64,000 nt of DNA from BOKV01 sp049289295 (GCA_049289295.1 JBATLL010000016.1:62001-126000); one strand, 5' to 3'. Positions 45,758-56,800 are shown, numbered from the stretch's first letter. A program made the numbers and translations. Notes: generated by a model not told the origin, from the sequence alone.

Positions 45758-46228
45758 TCACAAAAGCTCTCTGGCTGCATCGAGAACCGCCTGCACATGG
45801 CCAGGCACGGAGACCTTGCGCCATGCCCTGACTATCTTGCCATTACCCGAAATCAGGAAAGTCGAGCGCTCCACACCCATGTACTTGCGCCCATACATGC
45901 TCTTTTCCACCCACACGCCGTAGGCCTCCAGCGTGGATTTCGCTTCGTCGGAAATCAGCGCGACACCGAGCGAATGCTTGTCGCGGAACTTGTCATGCTT
46001 TTTCACCGGATCGGGTGACATGCCTGCAACGATGACGCCAAGCTTGTCGAAATCGCCTTTGGCCGCCGTGAAGTCGATCGCTTCAGCCGTGCAGCCAGAA
46101 GTGTCATCCTTCGGGTAAAAGAAGAGCACGACGGGCTTTTTCTGCGCGGATAGCGCGAATGAGCCGCCTCCATCGGTTGGCAGGTTGAAATCCGGGGCCT
46201 TGCTGCCTTCTTCTGCTATCGCACGCAT
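45758..46228 (-). CDS. bcp: thiol peroxidase Bcp (PrxQ), one-Cys form
   Basis: Bcp reduces hydrogen peroxide and organic peroxides with thioredoxin. From ATG 46228 (AAAGGA upstream) the protein has 156 residues. The peroxidatic Cys46 is in FFYPKDDTSGCTAEAIDF-like context, where the usual TPGC reads TSGC. The position five residues later, Cys in many two-Cys PrxQ proteins, is Ile51, so no intramolecular disulfide partner is present there. The upstream frame to 46372 is not conserved. The gene is first in a two-gene unit with the DUF455 protein. Confidence 0.93.
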   Translation of the reverse strand: MRAIAEEGSKAPDFNLPTDGGGSFALSAQKKPVVLFFYPKDDTSGCTAEAIDFTAAKGDFDKLGVIVAGMSPDPVKKHDKFRDKHSLGVALISDEAKSTLEAYGVWVEKSMYGRKYMGVERSTFLISGNGKIVRAWRKVSVPGHVQAVLDAARELL

Positions 46229-46538
46229 GCGCCATCCTTTCGTCAATTTGCTGTGTTTCCAGTGCCTTGGAGTGTCAGCGCCAGTTGACCCCAAACTGTG
46301 TTCTGCTTGCGGATTTGGCAAGGCACAAGTTACGCAAAATCTGATATGGAAAAGGGCTGGGACTTCTTCCATTCGAAGATGTGTCGGTTAAGCTGCAGTT
46401 GTGGCGGCTGCCTTGATTGACGAGCAGCGCCGTGGCGGCCAAAAACGTCCGGCAACGAATCGTGCCGGCAAGCGCTGCTGATGCATTGGTCCCCTGCAGG
46501 ATTGTCCCGCGGACATCTTGAATGGAGAAAGCTGAAAA
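46229..46538. other. divergent intergenic region, bcp / AsmA-like
   Basis: 310 bases. On the minus strand a hairpin (CCGGCA 46449-46454 / TGCCGG 46463-46468, with an inner CGA/TCG stem) is followed after three bases by TTTTT (46445-46441), which is a terminator layout inside the bcp leader. No OxyR-like site could be assigned and no protein gene is supported. Confidence 0.45.
46441..46468 (-). terminator. terminator-like hairpin upstream of bcp (attenuator or small-RNA end)
   Basis: The minus strand reads CCGGCA, a 8-base loop containing CGATTCG that can pair further, TGCCGG, ACG, TTTTT. No minus-strand gene ends here: the next plus-strand gene starts at 46539. It may terminate an unannotated small RNA or attenuate bcp. 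Confidence 0.4.
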
Positions 46539-49500
46539 TTGATACGGCGGGTTAAGCCAGATCCTGACCATCCATCCATGGGTCACGCCGGTTACAGGGT
46601 GCCCAGACGCAATTGGTTGCGTCGTGCGCTGCGTTTTGGCGGTGCGGTGCTTGTTGTCCTGGTTTTGGCATCGCTGATGTCGGCGGCAGGCCTCTACATG
46701 CTGCTGCGCAGCGATTCGCTGGAAAATTCAGCGCTGAACCAGAGAATCGAAAGCAGAATCCAGCAACTGGTGGGTCGCGACTTCAAGGTTGATCTGGGCA
46801 GGACGACCATTGCCTTTGACCGTGATGGCCTGCTCGCGGTGGCCGGAAATGATGTCCGCATCCTTCGCGCCTTCGACGGGCTCGAGATATCCCGCATCGG
46901 CAGGGTAGCCGTGGGCGTGAAACCGATGTCGCTACTGTCGGGCGATCCGCAGATCGACGCGGTGATCATTTCCGACACGCAGGTCGACGTTTCGCTTCTG
47001 CCTGCCGGTTCATTTGCCTGGGACGCCCGCAATCTTTCCCAACTGCTTGTCGAGATCGGCCGCAAGCTGGCAGCTGCAGGCACGCAGTTTTCAGGCGAGA
47101 AATTCCGCCTGTTCCGCTTTTCAGACATCGAACTGAAGAACCTTCCGGCAAATGCTCAGCGCGAACGCCGCCTTGGCGTGGAAAACCTCGAACTGCGGTT
47201 CCGCCGCAATGCAGCGCTGCAACTGGAGGCGCAGCTTGAATCCGATTTCTCGAAGATAGAGGTCGCGGGCCGATGGCGTCAGGTTGCCGAAGGTGGCTCG
47301 GCGCTGGATTTCTCCGTGAGTGGACTTGATCTCCGTGACGTGGTGCGCTCACCCCAGGAGGAAACGGGATTTGCTGGTTCCGACGCCATCCTGGCGCTGG
47401 AAGGCCGTGTCGATTTTGACAGCGAAGGCCAGCCGCAAAAGCCTCAATTCTCGCTTTCGACGATCAACGAAAGCACGCTGCGCCTTGGGCGCTACGCGCA
47501 AACCCCCATCCATCGCATGCAGCTCAACTTCAGCGTGCTGACCGATCGCAACCAGATCGAGCTTGATCCATCGAACCTGGTGGCCGGCAATTTCAATGCA
47601 CGCCTGATTGGCGGCATCAGGCCTGTCGATGAAAAACAGGGCTATGCCGGGCCGCTGAAGTTCGAACTGATTGCAGACCCCGCTGCTGGCGCTCCAACCA
47701 TTGTCGGTGAAAAGAGTATCGTCGCTGCAATCCGTGTTGGCGGCTCGCTCCTGCGCCAGGAAAGGCGCATCGACCTTGACGAGATTCTGGTCCTGGCCGG
47801 CAACGACCAGGCGACTGGATCGGCCAGCTTCGGCTTTACAGGTGAAACACCATCGATTGCCGCTGCTGCAGCCAGCAACGGCATGGATGTGACGGCGATC
47901 AAGCAACTATGGCCGTTCTTCCTCGCGCCGCCCGCGCGCAACTGGGTCTACCAGAATGTGGTTGGCGGGCGGCTTTCGGCAATCGAGATATCCGCAAGTG
48001 TACCTGCCGGGATCATTGGCCGTTTCAGGGTCGGAAAGAAGATCCCCGATGAACGCCTGCTCGTGACTGCCGATTTCAGCGGCGTGCGGCTTGATACCTA
48101 TGGCCAGTTGCCTGCCATTCGTGAAGCTGCGGGCAAGCTTTCCGTCAACGGCATGGCGTTCCATGCCGAACTGAAATCGGGCAGCGCCTATCTGCCGGAC
48201 GACAATGTCGCGCGTCTCACGTCCGGTGAATTTTCCATCGAGGATTTCGGCGCGCCGCCTGTGCAGGCGCGGGTGCGCGTCAGTGCGGACGGCAAGGCAT
48301 TTGCCCTTGCACAGGTAGCAGCTTCCAACCCGATCCGTGCGCCACAGCGCGCCAACATCGATCCCGCAACGCTGTCGGGCGAGGCGAAGGCCGATGTCAG
48401 CGTCGCTTTCCCGATCCGCAAGGGGTTGAAGCCCGATGAGGTCGAGTGGAGCGCGGTGGTCGAAACCCGAAACGCCGCCATTTCCGTGCCCTATGCGGAT
48501 CGCAAGATCGCCAACGCCGATCTCGTCATCGGTCTGACACCCAAGGCTGCCCGCATTGAAGGCACGGCTGAAGTGGATGGGGTGCCCACGACGCTTTCAC
48601 TGCTTGAACCCCTTCCTGGCAGCGATGTGAAACAGGAACGGCGCTTTACCGCCGTGCTCGACGAAAAGGCCCGCAAGAAAATGGGTCTCGAACTTGCACC
48701 GGTCATTCGCGGCACAATCAAGGTAGCCGTTGAGCAGGGGGGCAAGAACGACGGCTATCAGGTCATGGACCTGTCTGCCGCCCAACTGGCCCTGCCATGG
48801 GTGGGCTGGACCAAGGGCAAGGGCATTCCCGCCAAGGCGACGTTCCGCCTGCGCACGGAAAAGGGCATTTCCCACCTCGATGATTTCTATGTCGAAGGTC
48901 CGGGTTTTTCCGCGGCAGGCAAGCTTGCTTTCGACAAGACGGGAATTCTGACAGCTGATTTTGCCAACGTGTCGCTCAACGAGGGCGACAATCTGGCCGT
49001 CGCACTGACCCGCAAGGGCACCCTTTACAAGGTCATTGCGGAAGGCGCGCGTTACGATGCGCGAGGTCTCATCAACAAGCTGATCCATGAAGGCGGGTTC
49101 GGCGATACGCAGGGCAGCACCAACGCCCAGGTTTCCGCTACAATCGGAACAGTGCTCGGCTTCAACGAAGGCCGCGCGCGCAACGTGACCATCAATTATG
49201 GAACGCGCGAAGGCTGGTTCGACCATCTGAGCCTGCGCGGAAACGTTGCCAGGGAAGGCATCGTCAACATTGTTGCCTCGACAGCCGAGCGCCAGACCAG
49301 TTTCGAGATTGATTCAACCGATGCCGGGACAGCGCTTGGCATGCTCGACATCTATCGTCGCATGAAGGGTGGACGCATTGTGGCCCGCCTCAAGCGCGAT
49401 GGAGCAGGGCCCTTCACAGGCCCGGTCCGCGTCACGAACTTTGTCGTGGAAAACGAACCGAAGCTTGAAAAGCTGGTGACCGAACCGGCCCAGATCCAGA

Positions 49501-49907
49501 CCGATCGCGGCGGCACGCAACAGGTTCAGGAAAAGCTGAAGACCCTTGATGTGAAGCGCGTCCGCTTCAACGAGGGCCATGCATTCATCGACAAGGGCGA
49601 GGGCTACCTGAATCTCGGCGAAGGCGTTCTTGCCAGTTCGCAGATCGGCTTCACCTTCGACGGCAGCCTTTACGATGCGAAAAGCCGCATGGACCTGTCG
49701 GGAACCTTCATGCCGGGCCTCTCGTTAAGCCGTGCGCTGAGCTTCATCCCCATTGTCGGCGAATTGCTCGGCAATGGCCGCGATTCGAGCCTCATCGGCA
49801 TAACCTACCGCCTGCGCGGTCCGATCAAGAATCCGCAGCTGGAGGTCAACCCGATCTCGGTTGTTGCCCCGGGCGTATTCCGCAAGGTCTTCGAATTCCG
49901 CGACTGA
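46539..49907 (+). CDS. AsmA-like / DUF3971 (YhdP-type) giant envelope protein
   Basis: A 1122-residue protein with a basic N-terminus, one membrane helix (about 32-56) and a long beta-rich periplasmic part with no Cys-rich or catalytic motif. Order and content match DUF3971/AsmA-2 proteins (TamB/YhdP group), long grooves thought to carry phospholipids from inner to outer membrane. The C-terminal part (about 830-1100) with ISRALSFIPIVGELLG-like residues is the AsmA_C-type end. The start is TTG 46539 with GGAG upstream, or ATG 46578; both precede the membrane helix. Confidence 0.85.
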   Translation: MIRRVKPDPDHPSMGHAGYRVPRRNWLRRALRFGGAVLVVLVLASLMSAAGLYMLLRSDSLENSALNQRIESRIQQLVGRDFKVDLGRTTIAFDRDGLLAVAGNDVRILRAFDGLEISRIGRVAVGVKPMSLLSGDPQIDAVIISDTQVDVSLLPAGSFAWDARNLSQLLVEIGRKLAAAGTQFSGEKFRLFRFSDIELKNLPANAQRERRLGVENLELRFRRNAALQLEAQLESDFSKIEVAGRWRQVAEGGSALDFSVSGLDLRDVVRSPQEETGFAGSDAILALEGRVDFDSEGQPQKPQFSLSTINESTLRLGRYAQTPIHRMQLNFSVLTDRNQIELDPSNLVAGNFNARLIGGIRPVDEKQGYAGPLKFELIADPAAGAPTIVGEKSIVAAIRVGGSLLRQERRIDLDEILVLAGNDQATGSASFGFTGETPSIAAAAASNGMDVTAIKQLWPFFLAPPARNWVYQNVVGGRLSAIEISASVPAGIIGRFRVGKKIPDERLLVTADFSGVRLDTYGQLPAIREAAGKLSVNGMAFHAELKSGSAYLPDDNVARLTSGEFSIEDFGAPPVQARVRVSADGKAFALAQVAASNPIRAPQRANIDPATLSGEAKADVSVAFPIRKGLKPDEVEWSAVVETRNAAISVPYADRKIANADLVIGLTPKAARIEGTAEVDGVPTTLSLLEPLPGSDVKQERRFTAVLDEKARKKMGLELAPVIRGTIKVAVEQGGKNDGYQVMDLSAAQLALPWVGWTKGKGIPAKATFRLRTEKGISHLDDFYVEGPGFSAAGKLAFDKTGILTADFANVSLNEGDNLAVALTRKGTLYKVIAEGARYDARGLINKLIHEGGFGDTQGSTNAQVSATIGTVLGFNEGRARNVTINYGTREGWFDHLSLRGNVAREGIVNIVASTAERQTSFEIDSTDAGTALGMLDIYRRMKGGRIVARLKRDGAGPFTGPVRVTNFVVENEPKLEKLVTEPAQIQTDRGGTQQVQEKLKTLDVKRVRFNEGHAFIDKGEGYLNLGEGVLASSQIGFTFDGSLYDAKSRMDLSGTFMPGLSLSRALSFIPIVGELLGNGRDSSLIGITYRLRGPIKNPQLEVNPISVVAPGVFRKVFEFRD

Positions 49908-49912
49908 CACCA

Positions 49913-49929
49913 GAAGGCGAGGAGCCTTC
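49913..49929. terminator. short hairpin between convergent AsmA-like and tyrS genes
   Basis: GAAGGC and GCCTTC form a 6-bp stem around a 5-base loop in the 27-bp gap between the two stops. No T-tract follows, so terminator activity is doubtful. Confidence 0.35.
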
Positions 49930-49934
49930 GCTGG

Positions 49935-51188
49935 CTATTCAGCCTTCACCAGGATATGGCGCTTCTTTCCAAGCGAGAGCTTGATCGACCCGTCGCTGTC
50001 CGCGCTCGACGATGAGATCATCGCCTTGTCGTCACTGACCGGCTTGTCATTGATGCGGACTGCACCGCCCTGAACATGCCTGCGCGCTTCGCCGTTGGAT
50101 GCAGCAAGCCCTGCCTTCACCATCAGGCCAAGGAGGCCCACACCCGCGTTCAGTTCACCTGCCGGCAGGGTCACGCTTGGCAAAGTTTCGGCGGCAAGGC
50201 CTTCTTCGAAGGTCTTGCGCGCGGTTTCAGCCGCCTCGTCAGCCGCTGCTCTCCCGTGCAGCAGTGCGGTGGCTTCGTTTGCCAGCACTTTCTTGGCTTC
50301 ATTGATCTCCGAACCCTGCAGCGCTTCCAGCTTGCGGATTTCGTCCATCGGCAGCGTCGTGAACAGTTTCAGGAATTTTGCGACGTCGCCATCTTCAGTG
50401 TTGCGCCAGTATTGCCAGAAATCCCACGGGCTGAACTGGTCGGCATTGAGCCAGACCGCGCCCTGCGCGGTCTTGCCCATCTTTGCGCCAGATGAAGTGG
50501 TCAGCAGCGGTGTCGTGAGCGCGTAGAGCTGATGCGTGCCCATGCGCCGCCCCAGTTCCACGCCGTTGACGATATTGCCCCACTGGTCCGAACCGCCCAT
50601 CTGCAGGTTGCAGCCGTAATCCTTGGCCAGACGCACATAGTCATAGGACTGGCAGATCATGTAGTTGAACTCGATGAAGCTCATCTCCTGCTCGCGCTCA
50701 AGGCGCAGGCGGACCGAATCCATTGTCAGCATGCGGTTTACCGAAAAATGCCTGCCGACGTCGCGCAACATCTCGATATAGCCAAGGCCAAGCAGCCAGT
50801 CGGCATTGTCGACCATGATGGCGTCGCTCTTGCCTTCGCCAAAGCGCAGCACCTTGGAGAACACGCCCTTGATCGAATTCTTGTTGGCCGAGATTTCGGC
50901 GACGGTGCGAATGGCGCGGGTCTCGTCCTTGCCGGATGGATCGCCGACCATTGTCGTGCCGCCGCCCATCAGCGTGATCGGCTTGTTGCCGCTCTGCTGC
51001 AGCCAGTACAGCATCATCATCGACAGGTAATTGCCGATGTGAAGCGATGGCGCCGTGCAATCATACCCGACATAGGCGATCACTTCTTGACAGGCAGCAA
51101 GGGCATCAAGCCCTTCCACGTCAGAACATTGATGGATAAAACCACGTTCGTTCAAGGTCGCAAGAAATTCGGAGTGGAAGCCGGACAT
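49935..51188 (-). CDS. tyrS: tyrosyl-tRNA synthetase
   Basis: A 417-residue class I synthetase of the bacterial TyrRS type. The HIGH-like motif is in [11 protein letters not shown] near 50, the tyrosine site in [20 protein letters not shown] near 185, the KMSKS loop reads AKMGKT near 236, and the last 80 residues are an S4 RNA-binding domain ([21 protein letters not shown]). It diverges from anmK across 72 bp. Confidence 0.97.
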   Translation of the reverse strand: MSGFHSEFLATLNERGFIHQCSDVEGLDALAACQEVIAYVGYDCTAPSLHIGNYLSMMMLYWLQQSGNKPITLMGGGTTMVGDPSGKDETRAIRTVAEISANKNSIKGVFSKVLRFGEGKSDAIMVDNADWLLGLGYIEMLRDVGRHFSVNRMLTMDSVRLRLEREQEMSFIEFNYMICQSYDYVRLAKDYGCNLQMGGSDQWGNIVNGVELGRRMGTHQLYALTTPLLTTSSGAKMGKTAQGAVWLNADQFSPWDFWQYWRNTEDGDVAKFLKLFTTLPMDEIRKLEALQGSEINEAKKVLANEATALLHGRAAADEAAETARKTFEEGLAAETLPSVTLPAGELNAGVGLLGLMVKAGLAASNGEARRHVQGGAVRINDKPVSDDKAMISSSSADSDGSIKLSLGKKRHILVKAE

Positions 51189-51260
51189 CGGGATGTTTTC
51201 CGTGTAGTTTGAAGGGAATTGCGCACGCCTTAACAGTTTCCGGATAGGAATTCACCCTCC

Positions 51261-52439
51261 ATGGCGCATAAAAACGGCGAACCCAAAATGCTGACGGCCA
51301 TAGGTCTCATGAGCGGGACCAGCATGGACGGCATTGATGTTGCACTGATCCGCACCAATGGGCGCAAGCGCATCGAGCGTGGCCCTTCGGCATCCTGGCC
51401 TTATGACCCCGAATTTCGCGCCATGCTGGAACAGGCTCTCATCGACGCGCGCCAGATCACGAATCGCGACGAAAGACCAGCATCCCTGGCAGCGGTGGAG
51501 CGGGAACTGACCATTCGCCATGCGGCAGCTGTCAATGCATTCCTGTCTGAAAACGCGATCCCGACCGCCGATGTCGACCTGATCGGCTTTCATGGTCAGA
51601 CAGTCCTGCATCGCCCGCAGGATGGCCTGACGGTGCAACTGGGCGATGGTCGCCTGCTGGCACGCCAGACCGCGATGCCGGTCGTCTATGACATGCGGGC
51701 AAACGACATGCGCCATGGCGGGCAGGGCGCGCCGCTTGTACCAGTCTATCACCGGGCGCTGGCGCAGAACCTTCCAGAACCCTGGAGTGGCATCTGGCCC
51801 GTAGCCTTCGTCAATATTGGCGGCATCGCCAACATAACCCTCGTGGAGCGCAAGGGCGGATTGCTGGCGTTCGACACAGGCCCCGGCAATGCGCTCATTG
51901 ATCAGTGGGTGCAGGGGGAAGCGGGAATTCCGTTTGACCAGGGTGGCGCGATTGCCAGCGAGGGGCAGGTTTCGGAAGATCTCGTGGCGCAGTACATGAG
52001 CTCTTCCTATTTCTCAAGAAAACCACCAAAGTCATTGGATAGAAATGATTTTCCAGTTCCAAAAGCTGGATCAATGTCACTTCATGACGGCGCGCGCACG
52101 CTTGCCCATGTCACGGCAGCCTCGATCTACCGCGCCACTGACCATCTTCCCGAAAAGCCCGGCCTGTGGATTGTCTGCGGCGGTGGGCGCCATAATCGCC
52201 TGATCCTTGAAGATCTCGCCCGGCTGGCCGCTGATGATGAGGCGATCGTGATAACAGCCGATCAGGCGGGGCTGGACGGCGACGCGATGGAAGCAGAAGC
52301 CTGGGCCTATCTGGCGGTCAGGGCCGCCCGAAAGCTCAAGCTGACCTGGCCCGGCACCACCGGCGTTGACAAACCGCGCTCCGGCGGGCGCAGGGCGAGA
52401 CCAAAACGCCAGAAGAATGTTGCGAGTTTCCCCCGATAA
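51261..52439 (+). CDS. anmK: anhydro-N-acetylmuramic acid kinase
   Basis: AnmK phosphorylates and opens 1,6-anhydro-MurNAc recovered from the cell wall, giving MurNAc-6-phosphate. The protein has 392 residues with [16 protein letters not shown] near 16, [10 protein letters not shown] near 191, [11 protein letters not shown] near 208 and the SLDRNDF motif near 256. The C-terminus ([13 protein letters not shown]) is more basic than usual. A 70-bp patch around 52014-52080 is AT-rich with rare codons (AGA, CCA, TCA). Start ATG 51261 or ATG 51288 is possible. Confidence 0.94.
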   Translation: MAHKNGEPKMLTAIGLMSGTSMDGIDVALIRTNGRKRIERGPSASWPYDPEFRAMLEQALIDARQITNRDERPASLAAVERELTIRHAAAVNAFLSENAIPTADVDLIGFHGQTVLHRPQDGLTVQLGDGRLLARQTAMPVVYDMRANDMRHGGQGAPLVPVYHRALAQNLPEPWSGIWPVAFVNIGGIANITLVERKGGLLAFDTGPGNALIDQWVQGEAGIPFDQGGAIASEGQVSEDLVAQYMSSSYFSRKPPKSLDRNDFPVPKAGSMSLHDGARTLAHVTAASIYRATDHLPEKPGLWIVCGGGRHNRLILEDLARLAADDEAIVITADQAGLDGDAMEAEAWAYLAVRAARKLKLTWPGTTGVDKPRSGGRRARPKRQKNVASFPR

Positions 52440-52515
52440 GCCGCCATTTCTGGCGCTGGTGGAGCGCTGGCGCGGCGAGGTCCGACTTTCATACGAATGG
52501 CAACCAGCCAGTTAT

Positions 52516-52578
52516 CCATTTGAATTTGAATGGAAGCCGTTCGCAAATTTACCGGATTTGTATGGAACATATATGGAA
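52516..52578 (+). promoter_or_regulatory. AT-rich region with dyad and direct repeats upstream of the RND operon
   Basis: A dyad CCATT-tg-AATT-tg-AATGG spans 52516-52533, and TATGGAA occurs twice 11 bp apart (52561 and 52572), about one helical turn. Both lie 120-180 bp before the start at 52697 in a stretch far richer in A and T than its surroundings. This is the likely promoter/operator of the efflux operon; no regulator gene is adjacent. Confidence 0.4.
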
Positions 52579-52696
52579 TATCAACATTCGAGGCTCTAAA
52601 TAGCATCCAATATTGATTTGCCCTGTTCGTGTTGTTGCGGACGGAGGGTTCGGTTTTGTGGTCCGCTGTGTGACGGCGGGCAGGAAGTTGCAGATC

Positions 52697-53839
52697 ATGC
52701 CAAGAATCAGGTTTCACCAGCTCGCAGCTGTGCTGGTACTTATTGCGTCCGCTGCCTGGGTGCTGACTGGCGAGTTTTCGTCTGTTGGCAGTTCCACGGA
52801 GGCTGCAGCCAAGGCAAGCGAGGAAGCATCCGCAGCTGAACCTGCACAACCAGCCGAAACGCTTCCAACGGTCGCCTTCGTCAAGCCGTTCATCGTCGAT
52901 CATGCCCGCGCAATCCGAATTTCCGGCCAGACCGAAGCCGACAAGCGTGTTGTCGTGACGACCCGCCTTGCGGGGATCGTCAAGTCAATCGCGGCAAATG
53001 AAGGCGGTCTGGTCAAGGAAGGCGAGGTCATACTCGAACTCGATCCCGAGGAACGCCCCGCAGCCCTCGCCAATGCGAAAGCCCTGCTTGAACAGCGCCA
53101 GAACGAACTCGTGGCTGCTGAAAAGCTTGTGAAGCAGGGCACCATGGCCACGCTCAAGGGCGACATGGCGCGCAGCGCGCTCATGCAGGCAAAATGGCAG
53201 GTCGAACAGGTCGAAGCGGAAATTGCGCGCCTGTCCATCGTCGCGCCGTTTTCCGGCACGGTAGACAAGATCATGGTGGAAACCGGCGCCTCCGTTCCCC
53301 AGGGAGCGCAGGTTGCCAATCTCCTCAGCCTTGATCCGATCATCGCACGCGGTGAAGTTTCGGAATCCGACCTTCGCTACGTTGTGCAGGGCGCGAAAGC
53401 CGAAGTACGCCTGGTTGATGGCACCGTGGTCGAAGGCACCGTCCGCCTGATTTCCCGCGAAGCCACGCCGCAGACCAGGACATTCCCCGTCGAGGTCGAG
53501 ATTGCCAATGCCGACAGGCGCATTCCTGCCGGCATGACAACCGAAATCAAGTTGCTGGCCGATTCCGTGCGCGCCGTTGCCTTGCCGCGCTCCGTCATCA
53601 CATTGTCGGCAACCGGTGATCTGGGTGTACGCATTCTCAAGCCCGATGACACGGTCGCCTTTGTCGGCATCGATCTCGTCGACGACATGCCGCAAGGCCT
53701 GCTGCTTGGCGGCATTCCGGAAGAAGCCCGCATCATTGTCGCGGGTCAGGATCTGGTAACCGAAGGCGACAAGGTGAAGGCGGTTGAAGCTGATCCGGCA
53801 CAGATACAGAAACTGATCGGATCAGGGACAGCCCAGTAA
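52697..53839 (+). CDS. RND efflux periplasmic adaptor (membrane fusion protein)
   Basis: A 380-residue HlyD/AcrA-type adaptor. It has an N-terminal signal/anchor (about 8-26), an Ala/Glu-rich linker, a barrel-sandwich (lipoyl-like) half with VVVTTRLAGIVKSI and VKEGEVILELD (near 110), an alpha-hairpin (about 125-185), the second lipoyl half with IVAPFSGTVDKI near 190, and a beta-barrel. AGGAAG is upstream of ATG 52697. Its stop overlaps the permease start as TAATG (53837-53841). Confidence 0.92.
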   Translation: MPRIRFHQLAAVLVLIASAAWVLTGEFSSVGSSTEAAAKASEEASAAEPAQPAETLPTVAFVKPFIVDHARAIRISGQTEADKRVVVTTRLAGIVKSIAANEGGLVKEGEVILELDPEERPAALANAKALLEQRQNELVAAEKLVKQGTMATLKGDMARSALMQAKWQVEQVEAEIARLSIVAPFSGTVDKIMVETGASVPQGAQVANLLSLDPIIARGEVSESDLRYVVQGAKAEVRLVDGTVVEGTVRLISREATPQTRTFPVEVEIANADRRIPAGMTTEIKLLADSVRAVALPRSVITLSATGDLGVRILKPDDTVAFVGIDLVDDMPQGLLLGGIPEEARIIVAGQDLVTEGDKVKAVEADPAQIQKLIGSGTAQ

Positions 53840-56800
53840 TGCGCGCCATCGTCGAAGTAGCCATCCGCAATGCACGCCTGACCATATCCGTCCTGCTGTT
53901 CTTCCTGATCGCGGGAACGCTTGCCTATCAGGAAATCCCGAAGGAAGCGGAGCCGGATATCAAGATACCTATCATCTATGTGAGCCTTGGCTACCAGGGG
54001 ATTTCGCCTGAGGATTCCGAGCGCCTTCTCCTGCGCCCTATGGAAACCAAGCTGAAGACCATCACCGGCGTCAAGGAAATGCGCTCCACAGCCTATCAGG
54101 GCGGCGGCAACGTCATTGTGGAATTCCAGGCGGGTGCAGATCTCAACAAGGCGCTCGACGATGTGCGCAACAAGGTGTCGGACGCCAAGCGCGATCTTCC
54201 AGATGGAGCCGACGAGCCGACCGTCAACGAAGTCAATATTTCTGAATTTCCCGTTCTTGTCGTGACATTGTCCGGCGAAGTACCCGAACGCGCCCTGACC
54301 GAAGCTGCCCGCCATTTGCGGGACCGCATCGAGGAAGTGCCAGGCGTGCTCGATGCTGCTCTTCAGGGAGCCAGGGACGATCTCGTCGAAATCATCATCG
54401 ATCCGATGAAGCTGTCTTCCTACGGCCTGCAGCTTGACCAGATGATCCGCGCGATGAACGCCAACAATTCGCTTGTTGCCGCCGGCGCACTGGAAGGCGG
54501 GGAGGGCAAGTATGCGGTCAAGGTTCCCTCGCTGATCGAAACTGTCGAGGATGTCGCCAACCTTCCCATTGTCGCAGGCCCCAATGCGGTGGTGCGCGCA
54601 CGCGACCTTGCCACCATTCGCTCGACCTTCAAGGATGCTGAAACGATTGCCAGGCTCGATGGCAAGCCGGCTATCGCCATCGAGGTTTCCAAGCGCACGG
54701 GTGCCAATCTGGTCGAGACTGTTGACGAGGTTAAGTTCGTTGCCGAGGAATTCGCCCGGCTCCTGCCGCCCGGCGCCGTGATTTCCTACAGCCAGGACAA
54801 GTCGACCACGATCCGCCAGTTGCTGGGTGATCTGGAAAACAGCGTTCTGACCGCCGTCATCCTCGTCTTCATCGTCATTCTCTACGCCCTGTCAGGGCGC
54901 GCATCACTGCTCATCGGCCTTGCCATCCCGGCTTCCTTCCTGATGGGCATTCTCGGCCTCTCGCTGACCGGCATGACCATCAACATTGTCGTTCTGTTCA
55001 GCCTTATCCTGGCAGTCGGCATGCTTGTCGACGATGCTATCATTGTCACCGAATTTGCCGAACGGCGCATGACCGAGGGCATGGACAAGAAGGAAGCCTT
55101 CGCGCTCGCTTCGCACCGCATGGCCGGACCGGTCATTGCCGCGACCATGACCCGCGTTGCCGCCTTCTCGCCGCTCCTGTTCTGGCCGGGCATCGTTGGC
55201 GAATTCATGAAATTCATGCCGATCACGCTGATTGCCACGCTTTCGGCATCCATGCTTTACGCACTCGTCTTCACGCCGACGCTTGGTGCGCTGTTTGCCA
55301 AGCCTACGATCGAGGACGGCCCGGCGCGCGATGGTGCCTACATGTGGATCGTGCACAAGGCGGTCAAGCATCCCTTCATGGTGCTGTTCCTGGGTGTGGG
55401 CCTGCTGGTCGCTGTTCCCGTGGTCTATGGCAAGATCGGCAAGGGGGTTGAATTCTTCCCCGATGTCGAGCCGGATTATGGTCTTCTCTATGTCCATGCG
55501 CGCGGCAACCTGTCCATCGAGGAAAAGGACGTCGCCGTAAGACAGGCCGAAGAGCGGATTCTCGGCTGGCCGGGCATCAAGACCATCTACACCCGCGTCG
55601 GCAAGGCCGGAGAGGCAGGCGGTCAGCAGGTCGCGCAAGATGTCGTGGGCGTCATCCAGTACGAGTTTGTAGACTGGCGCGAGCGCAAGCCCGCCAACCA
55701 GATCCTCGCCGACCTGCGCATTGCCATGGAGGGAATTCCCGGCGTCGATATCGAAGTCTCGGTTCCTCAGGCTGGTCCTCCGACCGGCAAGGCAATCCAG
55801 GTGCGTCTGGGCGCCGCCGATCCGGTCAACCTGAACGCCACGGCAAAGGAAATTGCCGCAATGCTCGATGATACCGAGTCGGTCATCGACGTGTCTGACG
55901 GTTTGCCGCCGCCAGGTGTCGACTGGGAACTCAATGTCGATCGCTCGAAGGCCGCGCGCTATGGTGTGGGACCGGGCTCGGTCGGCACTGTCGTGCAGCT
56001 AGTGACCACTGGCCTCAAGCTGACGGACTACCGCCCCGCCGGGGTTGATGATGCGGTCGATATCCGCCTGCGCCTGCCTGAGGATCGCCGTACACTGTCC
56101 ACGCTCGACCAGCTGCGCGTTGAAACCCCGCAGGGTGCCGTGCCCATCTCGAATTTCGTCAAGCGCGAACCCGCGCGCAGCACTGGCGTGCTCAATCGCA
56201 TCGATGGCGTGAGAACCGTGACGGTCCAGGCAGGCATCCGCGAGGGCGTGCAGGCTGACAAGGTGCGCCAGGCCGTTGTCGACAAGATCGAGGCCCTGGC
56301 TCCCGAACAACGCGGCATCCGCTGGAAACTGGCTGGCGAGGACGAGGAACAGAAGGCTGCCGGCGAATTCCTGTCCAAGGCAGCTGCTGCGGCCGTGTTC
56401 CTGATCTTCGTCGTGCTTCTGGCGCAGTTCAACAATTTCCTGTCGGTCGGACTGGTACTGTCTGCCGTCATCATGTCGACGATTGGCGTGTTCCTTGGCC
56501 TGCTCGTCATGGGCCAGCCCTTCGGCGTTGTCATGACCGGTATCGGCATCATTGCGCTGGCGGGCGTCGTCGTGAACAACAACATCGTTCTCATCGACAC
56601 CTATGACCATTTGCGCCGGGAAGGCTGGGACAAGCTTGAAGCAGTTCTGCAAACCTGCCGTGAACGTGCTCGCCCGGTGGTCCTGACTGCAGTGACGGCA
56701 ATCCTGGGCGTCCTGCCGATTGCCTTTGCCGTCAACCTTGAGATCATGAACCACGAGACGACCTATGGCGCGCCATCGACCCAATGGTGGATTTCGCTAT

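Noticed and set aside
52366..52599. A 77-codon frame over the end of anmK and the efflux promoter
   Set aside because: Mostly within anmK in another frame; the AT-rich second half looks like promoter DNA.
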